From contig OU342633.1 of NCBI GenBank assembly GCA_910589415.1, positions 4,626,858 through 4,690,857 of the forward strand: 64,000 bases of DNA, in the 5' to 3' direction. The stretch is from Malachius bipustulatus (Eukaryota > Arthropoda > Insecta > Coleoptera > Melyridae). Positions 33,041 through 44,853 of this stretch are shown in pieces (positions within the stretch are counted from its first letter, which is position 1; each line of letters opens with the position of its first letter). The position numbers were made by a program, and so were the translations under genes. The notes under the pieces were generated by a model. That model saw only the letters and a list, made by a program, of their open reading frames with translations. It was not told where the DNA came from and searched no databases.

Positions 33041-33801
33041 CCTTTAAGTGGTAACGCGGTGTCTCTCAGACACTGACACATTTTCAATGTGCTATATTTT
33101 TGTTATTACTTTAGAAATAATTTTTTCCGTTCGTGTATTCTTTCACTGTACATTTAGGACACTAAAGCCAAAATTTCATAATTTTTGTGCACACAGGAAG
33201 CGAGTAATAAATTTTTTAAGTATAGCATGTCCTGTTCTGTGTCTGGCAGACACCGGGTTACCGTAAAGAATACTTTATTTTTATGATTAATTACACCGAA
33301 TTGTGGGTAAAGCAAACATAAATATTGCTTTATATAAACTTTTCATTCATCGAAAGGAAGTAAATAACTGTCTCATAAAGAACAATATTTTCTATTATCC
33401 TCTTCAGGTTCCTAAAGGAACTATGCAATTACGTTTGCTTCAATTTATTGCACATCTCGGAAAGTAACATAATGCAGTTTATTGCAGCCATAAACAAAAA
33501 AATAAATAAAAAAAATATAATCAAATATTATTTGATTATATTTTATTGCCACCTGTTGACTAGGAATTTTAACGTAATTTTTTGAGATTGTTATTTTAAA
33601 AGTGAATTTTTTTATTTTTTGTCAAATAAAAAATAATTAAACACAAATGTATCCGATTATTATAGGTTCAAAAAATTAAATAACAAGCATATATTAACAC
33701 AAAAATATTGCATAACCCCACAATGATGCATTAATGTCTTCCGTGCCTGTGAGACACCGCGTTGGCGTAAGAGTAAGTCGTTCAACCTTACCACTTAAAG
33801 G
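33041..33801. mobile_element. piggyBac-like MITE (TTAA target)
   Basis: Flanked by TTAA at 33037-33040 and 33802-33805. Ends CCTTTAAGTGGTAACGCGG and, inverted on the right, CCTTTAAGTGGTAAGGTTG. Subterminal GGTGTCTCTCAGACAC-type blocks occur near both ends. 761 bases, no transposase frame. TTAA duplication with CC(T)-type ends is the hallmark of the piggyBac group. It lies between Gypsy integrase and the 3' LTR. Confidence 0.85.
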
Positions 33802-33975
33802 TTAATGCGTCTTGATCAGGCTCTAATACAGATAATGGTTTCGCACCCCTATCATAGTAATGCTTTTGTTGAACTTGAATTTTTTCAAGAGTATTTCTTA
33901 TGACAGTTGGGTTCTTAGTTTTCTTGTCTAAGGTTGTTGATAAGCAAGGAATCTTTGATCTTAAACTTCGGTTAT

Positions 33976-34600
33976 TTAGTAACTGACTATAGGTGAAAGA
34001 CCAATGCTTACAATAGGCATATTCCTATATTGTAAAAGTCCCATGTCCAAGTTATTATAATTTTTCTTCATTAATTGCTTTATAATTCCTACCGCTTTCT
34101 CTGCCAATCCATTCGATTGAGCATAGGTAGGGCTTGATGTGATGATTTGAAATTGAAATTCATTTGCAAATAATTTAAACCCTTGACTTGCAAATGGCAT
34201 ATTATCAGCTAATAGCAGCTAAGGAATTCCTTGTCGTGAAAATATTTCCTTCATATGAGATATGAGTTCCACCGAGTCTTTATATTTTAGTTTCTTAACT
34301 TCCACCCATTTACTATATGAATCAATTACCACCAGATATTCACTGCCTAAATAATAAAATATGTCAGCAGGAGATTCTGCTCCAGGGGCGGTCTGGAATA
34401 GGATGTGGTTTTAAAGGCTCCTTTTGGTTATAATTTTGATTCTTTTCACATATTTTACACTTACGAATAAAATCACTTATATCCGTTGACATACCTATTC
34501 AATATAGATAATCACGAGCTTTAGCCTTTGTCTTATCAATACCTAAATGACCCTCATGGAGTAACTCTAGGACTGAATTCACAAAATTTTTAGGAATTAC
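33976..34600 (-). pseudogene. Gypsy integrase, broken
   Basis: Read right to left: HEGHLGIDKTKARDYLYW (zinc-binding HH part, near 34550), CKICEKNQ (CC part, near 34450), VIDSYSKW (first catalytic D), DNMPFASQGFKLF (second D) and AQSNGLAEKAV (catalytic E). The HHCC and D-D-E residues are therefore still visible, but stops and frame changes near 34200, 34340 and 34500 break the frame. Confidence 0.75.
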
Positions 34601-34617
34601 AATTTTATCATTAAAAA

Positions 34618-35885
34618 TTAAAAGACTATCCCCACTATATTCAGGTCATGTCTAAGTTTCCAAAAATGTTTTAACTCAGCATTCATTGCTGAAGTTTTTC
34701 CTGGCCAACCCACTTTTGTAAAATTAATTACTTTGCTTAAATTCTTATCATTCTTAGTTTCATTAACAAGTATTTCTTTTTTACTCTCCAACATCGGTAC
34801 ATATTTACATAAAGAGTGAACAATTAGTAACTCTTCCTGTTTTTCAGTGATATTTAAAAAAGAGCGAGATAAGTAATCTGCTATGTACATCTGACTACCT
34901 CTCAAATATTTAACTTCAAGATCATATTTTAATAGTCTTAAGCGCATGCGTTGCAATCTACTAGGTATTTTATTTATGCTTTTTAAGAATATACTCTCTA
35001 ATGGCTTATGATCAGTATTTACTAGCACACGACGGCCATAAATAAAGTAGTGCAATCTCTCACAAGCAAAAACAATAGCGCACATTTCTTTTTCCAGCTG
35101 AGAGTATTGTTGCTCACTGGAGTTTTTTGAAATAAAACCCTTGAAATAAATGCAACTGGGCGATCCCTTTGCATGAGACATGCTCCCAGCCCGTCTTTGC
35201 TTGCATCAGTCTGTATTGTGATACTTTCTTTAGGATTAAAAAGTTTTAAAAGTGGTGGATTAGAAATTATTTGCTTCAACTTTTTGAATACCTCAGTGTG
35301 ATAAGATTCCCACTGAAATACCACATTATCCTTAGTCAACTCCCTTAAAGGTGCAGTTATTTTACTCATGTCTGGGATGAATTTACATAAAAACTTCAGC
35401 ATACCCAAGAATCCTAGGAGCTGTTTTTTCGTTTTAGGTAATTCTAGTTTTTCTATAGCTTCAACATACTTTCGATCTAGCCTAACACCATCAACACCGA
35501 TAATTTGACCACAGTATTTAACTTGACTTACCCTAAATTGTATTTTATCAGAATTTAATTTAACATTGTACTTTAGAGCTCGATTTAGAAATAATTTTAA
35601 ATTTTGGTCATGTTCTTCAATTGTCGAACCACTTATGATAATGTCATCAAAATATATATTGATACCTGGGATATCTCCAAAGATTTCTTCAAGTTTCTTC
35701 TGAAAAACCTCAGGCGAGGACGATAGTCCAAATGCTAGGCGGTTGAATTTGTAACGCCCAAATGGAGTGTTGAACGTACAATATTCGGAACTTTCTTCAT
35801 CAAGTTCAATTTGCCAGAACCCTTGTCGCATATCAAAAACAGAAAAAACCTTCTTGCGCATCAATCGCAGAAATAGTGTATTTTT
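34618..35885 (-). pseudogene. Gypsy reverse transcriptase (main part) and RNase H
   Basis: 35885-35022: VFSVFDMRQGFWQIELDEES, the active site INIYFDDIIISG (YFDD near 35655), ALKYNVKLNSDK, the connection domain and RNase H start TIQTDASKDGLGACLMQRDR. 35181-34618 in another frame: YSQLEKEMCAIVFACERLHY, GRRVLVNTDHKPLESIF, LRLLKYDLEVKYLRGSQMYI and ADYLSRS, the rest of RNase H and its C-terminal extension. A one-base shift joins the two near 35150. The upstream end is cut by a non-coding insertion at about 35885. Confidence 0.85.
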
Positions 35886-36306
35886 ATGCGATTCAATTAT
35901 GAATATTTTCACCGCTTTTTAAATGGGATTTCTGAAATTTTCCATAGTCAGGTCATATTAGCGTAGTGGTTTACTGAGAAAATTTCATTTCATTTAGTTT
36001 GAAAACGTCCCTTAGAATGGATTTTTAAATTTAACAAAATAAAAAAAAATTGGCAAATTTAATTTTTTTTCCTTTTCCTGTGTCCGCCACTGGCTAACTT
36101 TACTTAAAAAATACTATTCTTTACACTGCCTTTAATAAATTCGCAAAAAGTGAAAGGGGAATTTTGAAAACCGAAAATTTGAAATTTTAGAGGAATAAAC
36201 ATCATGTTAAAACTGTCTACTGGAAAAACTTCAGCTCAACTCCTTCAAAAAAGGCTAATAAACGGTTATAGAAATTTAGCCATTTTTACCCTTTTCCTAC
36301 CCACGC

Positions 36307-37215
36307 CACTGGCTTATTAATGAAAAATATGCAAATTTTACTGCATTAACTCAAATTTAAAATAATTTTCTTCCAATCGTGTTAATTTGTTTTTCTAACT
36401 TGCTTATAGGTAGGTAGGTATAGGGGTTCAAATTTTGGCAATTTTTTCTAAAATTGAAAAGGCCGCCATTTTGAAACGGCTCGATTTTACTCAAATACAG
36501 AACCAGACGCTCCTTGCGGCTATCTCATAAAAAAATTTCAGCCCCCTAGATTGAAAACTGCGATCAGAAACCGTGCCTCATAGACGGTTTTTGTTTTTAA
36601 TTTGGAGGGACACCCTGTAGAAGTAACGCAGCTTTAGGAAAATTTTTTTACGAAAATCAAATGTCATTTCGAAGTTTCACAAGGGTAAAAAATTTCGTTC
36701 ACTAATCCTTAAATATGATGCTACAGCAGCGGTTTTAAAATTTTAAAGAAATAAACATCATATGAAAAAAAATATTTATATCTCCGTCATTTTTCTTATT
36801 TACTTCTTGAAACTTTTAAGGGTTAAAGGATATTAGTGTACTTACCTACTGTGAAAATTTCAGTTCAATTTCTTTAAAAATGAACTCATAAACGGTTATA
36901 GAAATTTAGACATTTTTACCCTTTTCCTACCCACGCCACTGGCTTATTAATATAAATAATGCCAATTTTATTGCTTTAATTCAAATTTCAAATAGTTTTC
37001 TTCCAATCTTGTTAATTTTATTTCAAAGTTTTATTGCCATCTTGCTCATACAGGGGCTCAAAAAATAGCAAATTTTCAAAAAATTCAAATGGCTGCCATT
37101 TTGAAACGGCTTGGCCGATTTTGCTCAAGTGCAATACCAGACCACTCCTTGTGGATATCTTACTCCCACAAAAATTTCAGCCTCCTAGATTGAAAACTGC
37201 GACCTGAAATGATAC
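36307..37215. repeat. Dispersed ~300 bp repeat, copies B and C in tandem
   Basis: Start-to-start spacing is about 630 bases. Both copies share GCCACTGGCTTATTAAT, TTTTCTTCCAATC, CCATTTTGAAACGGCT and CCTAGATTGAAAACTGCGA with the copy at 21061. Confidence 0.75.
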
Positions 37216-37413
37216 CACAAGAACCGGCTTGCGGGAATTTTGAAGGGACACCCTGTAGAAGTGACTCGACTTTTGGAAATTTTTTCAACGAAAATCTAAC
37301 ATCATTCCAACGTTTTGAAAGGATTCAAAATTTCGTTCACTAATCTTTAAAGATAAAGCTACAGGAGCGTTTTGAAAATCGAAATTTCGCGTTTTTGGAG
37401 AAATATATAAATG

Positions 37414-37424
<11 letters not shown>

Positions 37425-37448
<24 letters not shown>
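37425..37448 (+). repeat. (AT)n microsatellite
   Basis: About 12 AT units, preceded by several ATATAA variants. Confidence 0.9.
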
Positions 37449-37574
37449 CGTGGGCAGGTGAATTTTGGAAAACCACTTTTTCGTGATCTGGGGGTCATGA
37501 TCGGTGAACATTTGATGAGTTTGGGTGATTTTCGAAAAGTGATGTCGTCCTCAATAGTGTATTTTTTTATTAAA

Positions 37575-38503
37575 AAATACACTAAAATCTTCTTGCCGCT
37601 TAAATTTTGTATAACTGTTTCAGGTACAGGAATACTGTGAATTTCTCTTAGGATAGCTTTATTCAGGTCACGTGGATCTAGACAGATTCGCAGTTCCTTA
37701 TTTGATTTCTCTGCAATGACAAGATTACTAACCCATTTAGTAGGCCTGTCAACTTTGGAAATAATTCTTCAAAGATTTCTTCAAGTTTCTTCTGAAAAAC
37801 CTCAGGCGAGGACGATAGTCCAAATGCTAGGCGGTTGAATTTGTAACGCCCAAATGGAGTGTTGAACGTACAATATTCGGAACTTTCTTCATCAAGTTCA
37901 ATTTGCCAGAACCCTTGTCGCATATCAAAAACAGAAAAAATCTTCTTGCCGCTTAAATTTTGTATAACTGTTTCAGGTACAGGAATACTGTGAATTTCTC
38001 TTAGGATAGCTTTATTCAGGTCACGTGGATCTAGACAGATTCGCAGTTCCTTATTTGATTTCTCTGCAATGACAAGATTACTAACCCATTTAGTAGGCCT
38101 GTCAACCTTATAGGCCTTATAGTTCACAGAGTGTTTTCTTTAATTTATCATGCAAGGCTTGAGGAACCAATCTTGCAGGATTAATTACTGGAGTTATTTT
38201 TGGATCCAAACAGATGTGATGTTTTCCAGGCAGCTTCCCAATACCACTGAACACTTCCTTATAAGCCAAGAGTACAGAATTTACATTTGTTAGATTCTTG
38301 ACATTTGTTTTTCCTTCTATTGATTCAATGCGCTTAATTAGTTCTAATTCGATACAATCGTCTAATCCCAAAATTGGCTTGGACTTGGAATTAACAACAT
38401 AGAACGTAACTTTTTTCTTCAACCCTTTCTTTGTCACACATTGTAGTTGAATCTTCCCTTCAGGCTTCAATTTGAAATTCTTGTCTCCATATGATAATAA
38501 CAT
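37575..38503 (-). pseudogene. Gypsy reverse transcriptase front part with internal tandem duplication
   Basis: 38503-38117 encodes the region between protease and RT (PILGLDDCIELELIKRI, VFSGIGKLPGKHHICLDPKI). 38127-37678 encodes RPTKWVSNLVIAEKSNKELR, ICLDPRDLNKAILREIHSIP and NLSGKKIFSVFDMRQ through KLEEIFE. The block from RPTKW to NLSGKKI then appears a second time at about 37745-37575, so some 360 bases are duplicated head to tail. The second copy is cut by the 1.7 kb insertion and resumes at 35885. A small frame overlap at 38117-38127 is another break. Confidence 0.8.
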
Positions 38504-38507
38504 TGTA

Positions 38508-38822
38508 TTAGTTTTCTATAAGTACTTCTGAGCTTAGATTAAATTTATCAAAACAGGTTATTGGAATTACGCTCACTTCGGCTCCCGAATCTAACTTAAA
38601 TTCGACACTATTATCAGCAACATTGATCACTTCGGTCCAAGTACTACCACTACGATTATCTGTCTTATTTAGACTTTCAATAAATAATTGGTTCATTTGA
38701 TCGGCATCATCTTCTGATTCTTCAATATCATGTTCAATTTCACATTGTTGGCTATAAACGTTTCTCTTCTTCTTATTATTACTTCGGCATACATTTGAGA
38801 AGTGATTTTTCTTTCTATACAA
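38508..38822 (-). pseudogene. Gypsy protease region
   Basis: About 104 residues in one frame. An acidic linker (EIEHDIEESEDDADQ) precedes VEFKLDSGAEVSVIP, the aspartic protease active site DSGA, near 38583. The frame ends at 38508, and the downstream protein is in the next frame. Family and order (gag, protease, RT) support the call. Confidence 0.8.
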
Positions 38823-38824
38823 AT

Positions 38825-39596
38825 TGCATAATTATTTTATTAAATGCAGGGCATTTGTTAATTTCATGCGTTTTACCACAATTACGACAATTTCGTATCA
38901 ATTTTTCTTGGTCTCGAATTTCTCGACTTTCATAAGTTCTGCCCTTCTGTTGTCATCAATTATGTTTGTAATAATTATTATTGTTACTCTTGCGAACAAT
39001 ATTTATTGAGCATTCACCGGTTATTTCTTTCACTTGTTGTTTGCTTATTTCATGATTCCTACATAGTTCTGCAGTCTTATCCAAGGTTAAGTTTGGCTCA
39101 TTAGTAACCTTTCTTGTAATTGTCTCGTTTGTAAATTAAAGATTATCTGATCCCGTATTATATTATCGGTCTGGTCTCCATATTCGCATTTGTTCGATGC
39201 AGTTTTGAGTTCAGTTAAATAAGAATCAAACGATTGCAATTCCTTTTGCTTTATATTCATGAATTTAAATCTCTCATAGATGACATTCTTGCGAGGGTTG
39301 CAATATGCGTCAAATTTACTTAGGACTCCTTCCAAGCATATCTCATTACCTTGTAGATCGATTTTAAAACTGTTGAAAATTTTAATACCTTCGTCACCAA
39401 TTGTATTCAAGAGTAAGGCGACTTTTCTCCTTTCCGTTGCATTTTCTTCAGATATAGCAAGCAGAAAAATTTGGAAGTTTTGTTTCCACTGCTCCCATGA
39501 ATTTATATTTTCCAAGAAATTCATTTCCCTCGGTTTATTTATAAGAGAATCCATTTTGTATTGCCGGAACTGGTGTAGACACTCTGTCACTGACAC
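38825..39596 (-). pseudogene. Gypsy Gag
   Basis: 39596-39087 is open: MDSLINKPREMNFLENINSW, EQWKQNFQIFLLAISEENAT, ERFKFMNIKQKELQSFDSYL and DNIIRDQIIFNLQTRQLQER, the capsid-like region of insect Gypsy Gag proteins. The frame then shifts, and a short zinc knuckle CRNCGKTHEINKC is readable near 38850-38890, followed by the protease frame. At least one frameshift (about 39090) and stops near 38955 inactivate it. Confidence 0.78.
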
Positions 39597-39668
39597 TAGT
39601 TACCTTTTTTATAAGATCTGGTCGCTCCAAAACGAAATTGAAGTTATAAAACTGTATTTAGAAATTAC

Positions 39669-39682
39669 AAAACCTGACACCA
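39669..39682 (-). promoter_or_regulatory. Gypsy primer-binding site
   Basis: TGGTGTCAGGTTTT directly follows the 5' LTR end (…TTACA) on the minus strand. TGGTGTC-type sites are common in insect Gypsy elements; the tRNA is not identified. Confidence 0.6.
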
Positions 39683-40082
39683 TGTAACATATATGTTTGG
39701 TATTGATCATACTAGGTAACCAATGATGCACATTTATAGTTCAAGTTCTTTATTATAAGTTATTGAAATTAATTAATTCACACCAGCTTCCATATGCTGT
39801 AACCAAATACCTTAAAATATAATACCGGACACTTCCTCTCAAAACCTCCGTCCTAGGGAACCTTATTACCGTTTTACTAGGGTAGCGCATTCACTTTTTG
39901 ACGTTTACTAAGCACGGTTATGTTTGAACAATTGGATGTCATATTTTTGGCACATTTGGTCACAGGCGTAGGTATCAAGTGGAAAAAAGCGAAGTTTGAA
40001 AAATGAAACAAAATAATAACACGAATAGAAATCGATAATCCTCTTTCAGTGGGTATTAAAATAGTATATTATGCAACGAGCT

Positions 40083-40178
40083 TATAATGAAGGCTATTAA
40101 CACGCGAGTATGATGGTTAAGATACGAGCCGTAGGCGAGTGTCTTAACCATCATAAGAGCGTATTAATAGCCATTATA
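40083..40178 (+). repeat. Two-step hairpin
   Basis: GGCTATTAA (40092-40100) pairs with TTAATAGCC (40164-40172); inside, ATGATGGTTAAGA (40110-40122) pairs with TCTTAACCATCAT (40142-40154). It lies in the extra segment of copy A. Confidence 0.85.
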
Positions 40179-40844
40179 TCTGCGAGTTCCATACACTATT
40201 TTTTCTACGACCCTTTTTTATTTCATAGAAAAGATAAAAAAATTATATATTTTAACAATGACCCGTGTACAATTGCGGATCATTGAGTTTAAGAGGTTGC
40301 TATTTGCTTACGCATATTAGGTACCAAATTTTCTCTTTGTCGCTAAGGTTATTCTGCTGAGACATGTTTTAGTATCAAGTTTAAAGGGCACTACTCACTA
40401 CTGCGTAATTTTTATTATGCGAAGTTCGAATTCCGAATTTTACGCTTCGATTTTCAGATTAATTAATAATTTTAATAACTGACAGCCATTAATTACGATA
40501 TTCTTTACCTGCGCAACGCGGGTCGCAGCGTTGCCGCTTTGAATACTATATCACGGAGCGCTACGAATGATATAATACTTTATCTTCCCATCTTTTACAC
40601 GATATACCTACTTATCAAATTAATTAAGGTAACATAAAATCTTGATAAATTTTCTTTGAATGTTACTTATGTTCTAAATTAAATAAACGTTCAGAATTTT
40701 TTTTCAGAAATACAGAACTTATATCACAAGGCAATTTTTGTCGTGAGTATGACAACTCTGTGACTTCGGTTGGCTTGCCGACCCGATCGTGAGCGAAAAG
40801 GAACCGATTCGATTGCAAATGCTCCTCTGCCATTGGATAGCTTG

Positions 40845-40897
40845 ACCAGTGCTTTAATAAAAATTTGTATCTTAATGAGACCCATTAAAGCACTGGT
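40845..40897 (+). repeat. 14-bp perfect hairpin
   Basis: ACCAGTGCTTTAAT (40845-40858) pairs with ATTAAAGCACTGGT (40884-40897), near the right end of the extra segment of copy A. Confidence 0.85.
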
Positions 40898-42039
40898 GAT
40901 TCATATTTAATATGCATATTAAAAGTTGGGAGTAGAAAAACTAAATTACGGGTTTATAGGATCTACGAAGCTGTAGACTTTAGGATCTAACACGTAGTTA
41001 CTGAGAAAAATACGTTTTAATACGCGGACTTAATAACAAATTATGTGAATTTTTAGACAGTTGTACGTTCATGGAAAATCTGACGTTTATGAAGTCAAAT
41101 TTGACATTCCCAACTTTTTTCCCAACTTTTTGTGAGAATGAGAATGCGCTACCCTAAGTAAAGCGGTAATACAGGTTCCCTACTCCGTCCATTTTTACAG
41201 CGCCCTCATGCAGGAACTGGGGCCACTATAAGCTGTTTTTAAATTCAAAGTTAGGTAACTTTTCACGGTTTTTGACAGCTGCAGTCAAGGATAATTAATT
41301 ATTATTAATAATTTGTCATTAGTAATTATTGAACGTCTTTAGTTTCAAGTATAATTTCAATTTAAAGTTACTCTCAAAGCATTATATCAGCGGATAATTT
41401 TGTTGCGTACGCAGTTAAATAGGCATTTATAATGTACCGCTGTATTAAAGCAAATACATTAGATGATAATACGTGCAGCTCTCCGCTATTTACATGTAAT
41501 AAACGTGAAGTATGAAAAGGAGCGCCATCTACACGCCTCGATCGCTAACTACACAAGACACCGGATATGAAAAGCACGGATGTAATATAAATTATTTTCA
41601 CAGACATAATAAAATTATCTAGAGTTTTTGGTGTATCAGGTAATGTTGGGGTTGACGCAGAGCTAGGCAGGAGTACTTGAAAGAGTACTCGTAAATAAAT
41701 TGAAATTCAAGTACGAAACTCAGAAAATGTACTCGTAATTATTTACTCATAAGTACTTTGGCACAGACAGGTGTATGGGTACGCGTAATACTCGTGAAAA
41801 CACGTATATATAATTATTATACAAACATGTCAGTGCGCAGCCTATGACGTCAGGCTTGTGACACCTACATACAATACAGCAGCAGTAATAATAAGGTGAA
41901 TTGGTTTATTTCGATGCTTATTGCATTTTTGTTGGAATATTTTTAATTGGTACCCGTATGCGTGCCACTGTTTAACCCACCAAGTTTCGTTTGCATAACT
42001 CGACTGGTTTCAAAGCAAATAAATAAGTCGTCAGTTTTT

Positions 42040-43190
42040 AAGTGAACCTATTGTTGGAGTTGTTGAACTCTTTGGAAGCACGATAATCTAGACTCTGGAA
42101 TCTTCAAAATACACGGATCTGGCAGTGACAATAGTCTTCTTCCCACCAAAAAGTGAGCGGGAGTAAGAGGATTTAAATTGTTGGGATCGTGAGAGAGGGG
42201 TGACAAAGGTCTGGAATTCATGATGGCGTCAATTTGTACGAGTAACGTATACATATCTCTTCAAATGTCAGAGACGAAAAAAAGTCCTCCGAAGTGAGGT
42301 GATCCGGGGGGTATGAAGTGCCAATCGACTCCTTCGCCAGTCAGCCTCAACAATGCTGTCTTTATTTTTTAATACAAAAACCCTCAACTTGTCTAACTCG
42401 GTTTTTGCTCCCCTAAAATTTGTCCGGTTGTCCGAATACATAATGGAAGGATTTCCCCTACGGGCAATAAATCTCTTTAAAGCCAAAATAAACGAATCAT
42501 CAGTTGACAAATCTGTAACAAGTTCAATATGAACAGCTTTGGTCACCATACATATAAACAAGCAAATATAAGACTTTGAAACCCTACAACCACGCCCCTT
42601 CGTATCATTTAAATTCATTGGACCAGCATAGTCCACCCAAGTATTTTGAAAAGGGTAAGAAGGATTAATTCTGCAAGCTGGCAAATTACCCATTATTGGA
42701 GTTATTTTTTTTGGCGCAACACGAAAACACCTCACACATTCGTGAACCACTCTTTTTGTCGTATATCTTCCCGAAATTGCCCAAAATCGCTCTCGCACAG
42801 ATGTTAATACTCGTAGGTGTTGCGGACCAGCATGCAACAAACGCAAATGTTCCCTTGTAAATATTAATTTCGTTAACCAATTTTTTTGCCGGTAACAGAA
42901 TTGGATGATGTTTATCCATATCAAATTCAGAATTCACCAACCTTCCTCCAACACGAATCAAAACTTTTTCATCCAAGAAAGGGTTCAAATTTCGAATTGA
43001 CGGAGCCACATTACATTGCTGCAATGTTCTGTTGAAACAGTTCTTTCAGCAAAGCATCTCGTTTGTACATATTTAACCAAAACCATTAAGGAATTATTTA
43101 GGTCTTCCGATGACAATAGGCCAATACATCGATCTTGTCTTGGCTTTACGCAATTATTCGCAACACTTAACGTTTTGTAATTAGAATTAG
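42040..43190 (-). pseudogene. BEL/Pao-type integrase fragment
   Basis: Right to left: CVKPRQDRCIGLLSSEDLNN and LMVLVKYVQTR (43190-43050); NPFLDEKVLIRVGGRLVNSE and HHPILLPAKK (43000-42890); LRLLHAGPQHLRVLTSVRER and CVRCFRV (zinc-binding part); NTWVDYAGPMNL (catalytic D), MYSDNRTNFRGA (second D); IDAIMNSRPLSPLSHDPNNL and LTPAHFLVGRRLL (C-terminal part). The long C-terminal module and its sequence are typical of BEL/Pao. Frameshifts near 42900 and 42290, and loss of the catalytic glutamate segment (WRRSRLALHTPRI is scrambled), make it dead. No LTRs were found around it. Confidence 0.8.
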
Positions 43191-43386
43191 AATAAACTAC
43201 TAGTCAAAAAGTTTATAAATCATAAGCAAAGTAAACGTCAGATTGACGTTTCGTTCAATTAAATTGACATTTCAAATCAACGCTAGTTAGATATCGGGCC
43301 GCTTGGGCGACAGTAACTTCCGGTGACAATTTTCAGTGGAAGCTGCACGTATTATTATCTAGTGTATTTGATTAAAGTGAACATAA

Positions 43387-43735
43387 TGTCTGGAAAATAT
43401 GTGCTGTGTGCTGTGTGCGGTTGCATTATGGATTGTTAAGCATGTCCAGATCTTTCCACGGTGTTCCAAGCAGGAATAAAGAATTATGTATAAAGTTAAC
43501 TTTAGAAGCCGCGTAAATAAACTTATTAATATTTTATAACTATGCTGATGGAAATAGGAACAAGAAATAGGTTATAATAACATCGATGAATGACGAAATT
43601 TTGAAAAAGTGTGGAGTGTCGAAGCCGATTTCTCACCATATTATTTTGTACTGATCATTTCAAAGAGGAAAATTTTGTTAATCCAGCAAATAATAGACCT
43701 TTAAAACTGCAAGGAAGCACATTATTGGAATTGCG
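43387..43735 (+). pseudogene. Decayed THAP zinc-finger domain
   Basis: ATG at 43387 opens MSGKYVLCAVCGC, the first cysteine pair of a C2CH finger. SMSRSFHGVPSRNKELCIKL follows in a second frame near 43440, and LYCTDHFKEENFVNPANNRP with LKL near 43650 in a third gives the C-x2-H end and the basic tail. The order and ~90-residue span match a THAP domain, a DNA-binding module found at the N-terminus of P-element transposases and some host proteins. Stops and two frameshifts break it. The flanking inverted repeats argue for a transposon origin. Confidence 0.65.
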
Positions 43736-44046
43736 GCAAATAAAAGGCTTACACTTAGGTATATATAGCGATTCAATCTTTTTGAAATATTCACACCTAA
43801 AGATATTAATAATATTGTGTGTAATAGTAGTTAATTATTGTTAATATAATGAACATATTGAAAACTTTGTTGTTTATTGTTGTATTATAATAATTCTTCG
43901 GCCTAATTTCCTCCGTCTATTCCGTCTAATTAATTTTAAGGGCTTTTCTATTCAGCGTTGATATTTAAAACTCCCGCTATGTTTCACCAAATTTAATTTT
44001 TAGTGGCCCCAGTTCATGCTTCGTGGCGCTGCTAAAGTGGACGCAA

Positions 44047-44853
44047 TAGGGAACCTGCATTACCGTTTTACTAGGGTAGCGCATTCACTTTTTGACGTTT
44101 ACTAAACACGGTTATGTTTGAACAGCTGGATGTCATATTTTTGGCACATTTGGTCACAGGCGTAGGCATCAAGTGGAAAAAAGCGAAGTTTGAAAAATGA
44201 AACAAAATAATAACACGAATAAAATTCAAGGAATCCTCTTTGCAGTGGGTATTAAAAACATAATTACGGGTTTATAGGATCACGAAGCTATAGACTTTAG
44301 TATTAGGTATAATTTTTATCTCGATATCTAACGTAGTTACTGATAAAAAGCGTTTTGGTAGACACACGAACGGCAGTGTGATCTTAGTACACATAACTGA
44401 TCCTCAAAAATAAGATTCATCAAGATGTAATAAAACCTACCTGACCAACTTTCAGGATAATACGGAAATTCTGAGCCCCGTCGTATATTTTCTGCAATCA
44501 TAACTGTCTGCTGGGGCTGGATGCATTTTTTGTTCAGAAGATCCTTGTAACAGGTAAGTATTGATAGAGGACTATAATGAGTTTAAAATATTAAGAAAGT
44601 TAACTTTAGGCAACGCCAACAAGTGGAAAGCTCACTTTTTATTGTTAAAACATCTTCTAACGCATCAAAAGTTTACCATTTTCATAAAATACGCAGACTT
44701 AATAACAAATAATTATGTGAATTTTTAGACAGTTGTACGTTCATGGAAAATCCGACGTTTATGAAGTCAAATTTGACATTCCCAACTTTTTTCCCAACTT
44801 TTTGTGAGAATGAGAATGCGCTACCCTAGTAAAGCGGTAATACAGGTTCCCTA
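44047..44853. mobile_element. hAT-like miniature element, copy B
   Basis: 807 bases with the same ends as copy A (TAGGGAACCTGCATTACCG and inverted TAGGGAACCTGTATTACCG) and a perfect 8-bp duplication GGACGCAA at 44039-44046 and 44854-44861. It sits in the right inverted repeat of the THAP transposon, at the position equivalent to copy A in the left repeat. Confidence 0.9.

Larger units (their letters stand above)
35886..37574. mobile_element. Non-coding insertion in the Gypsy reverse transcriptase
   Basis: About 1.7 kb without Gypsy similarity, interrupting the RT between the NLSGKKI and VFSVFD segments. It holds two copies (36307-36590, 36938-37215) of the ~300 bp repeat also found at 21061, each followed by GACACCCTGTAGAAGT, plus an AT microsatellite at 37425-37447. 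The tandem arrangement suggests an array-forming or fold-back-related element. Confidence 0.65.
39854..41182. mobile_element. hAT-like miniature element, copy A
   Basis: Ends TAGGGAACCTTATTACCG and, inverted, TAGGGAACCTGTATTACCG, then AGGGTAGCGCATTC in both arms. Perfect 8-bp duplication CTCCGTCC at 39846-39853 and 41183-41190. 1329 bases, no transposase. TAGGG ends with 8-bp duplications suggest hAT. Compared with copy B it has an extra ~870 bases (about 40063-40935) containing two hairpins. Confidence 0.88.

Noticed and set aside
36307..37260. CRISPR-like or satellite array
   Set aside because: Only two units ~630 bases apart with diverged spacing; no short regular repeat-spacer pattern, and the setting is animal DNA.
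43387..43735. Host THAP-domain gene
   Set aside because: Broken in three frames and enclosed by the terminal repeats of a transposon; a transposase remnant explains it better.
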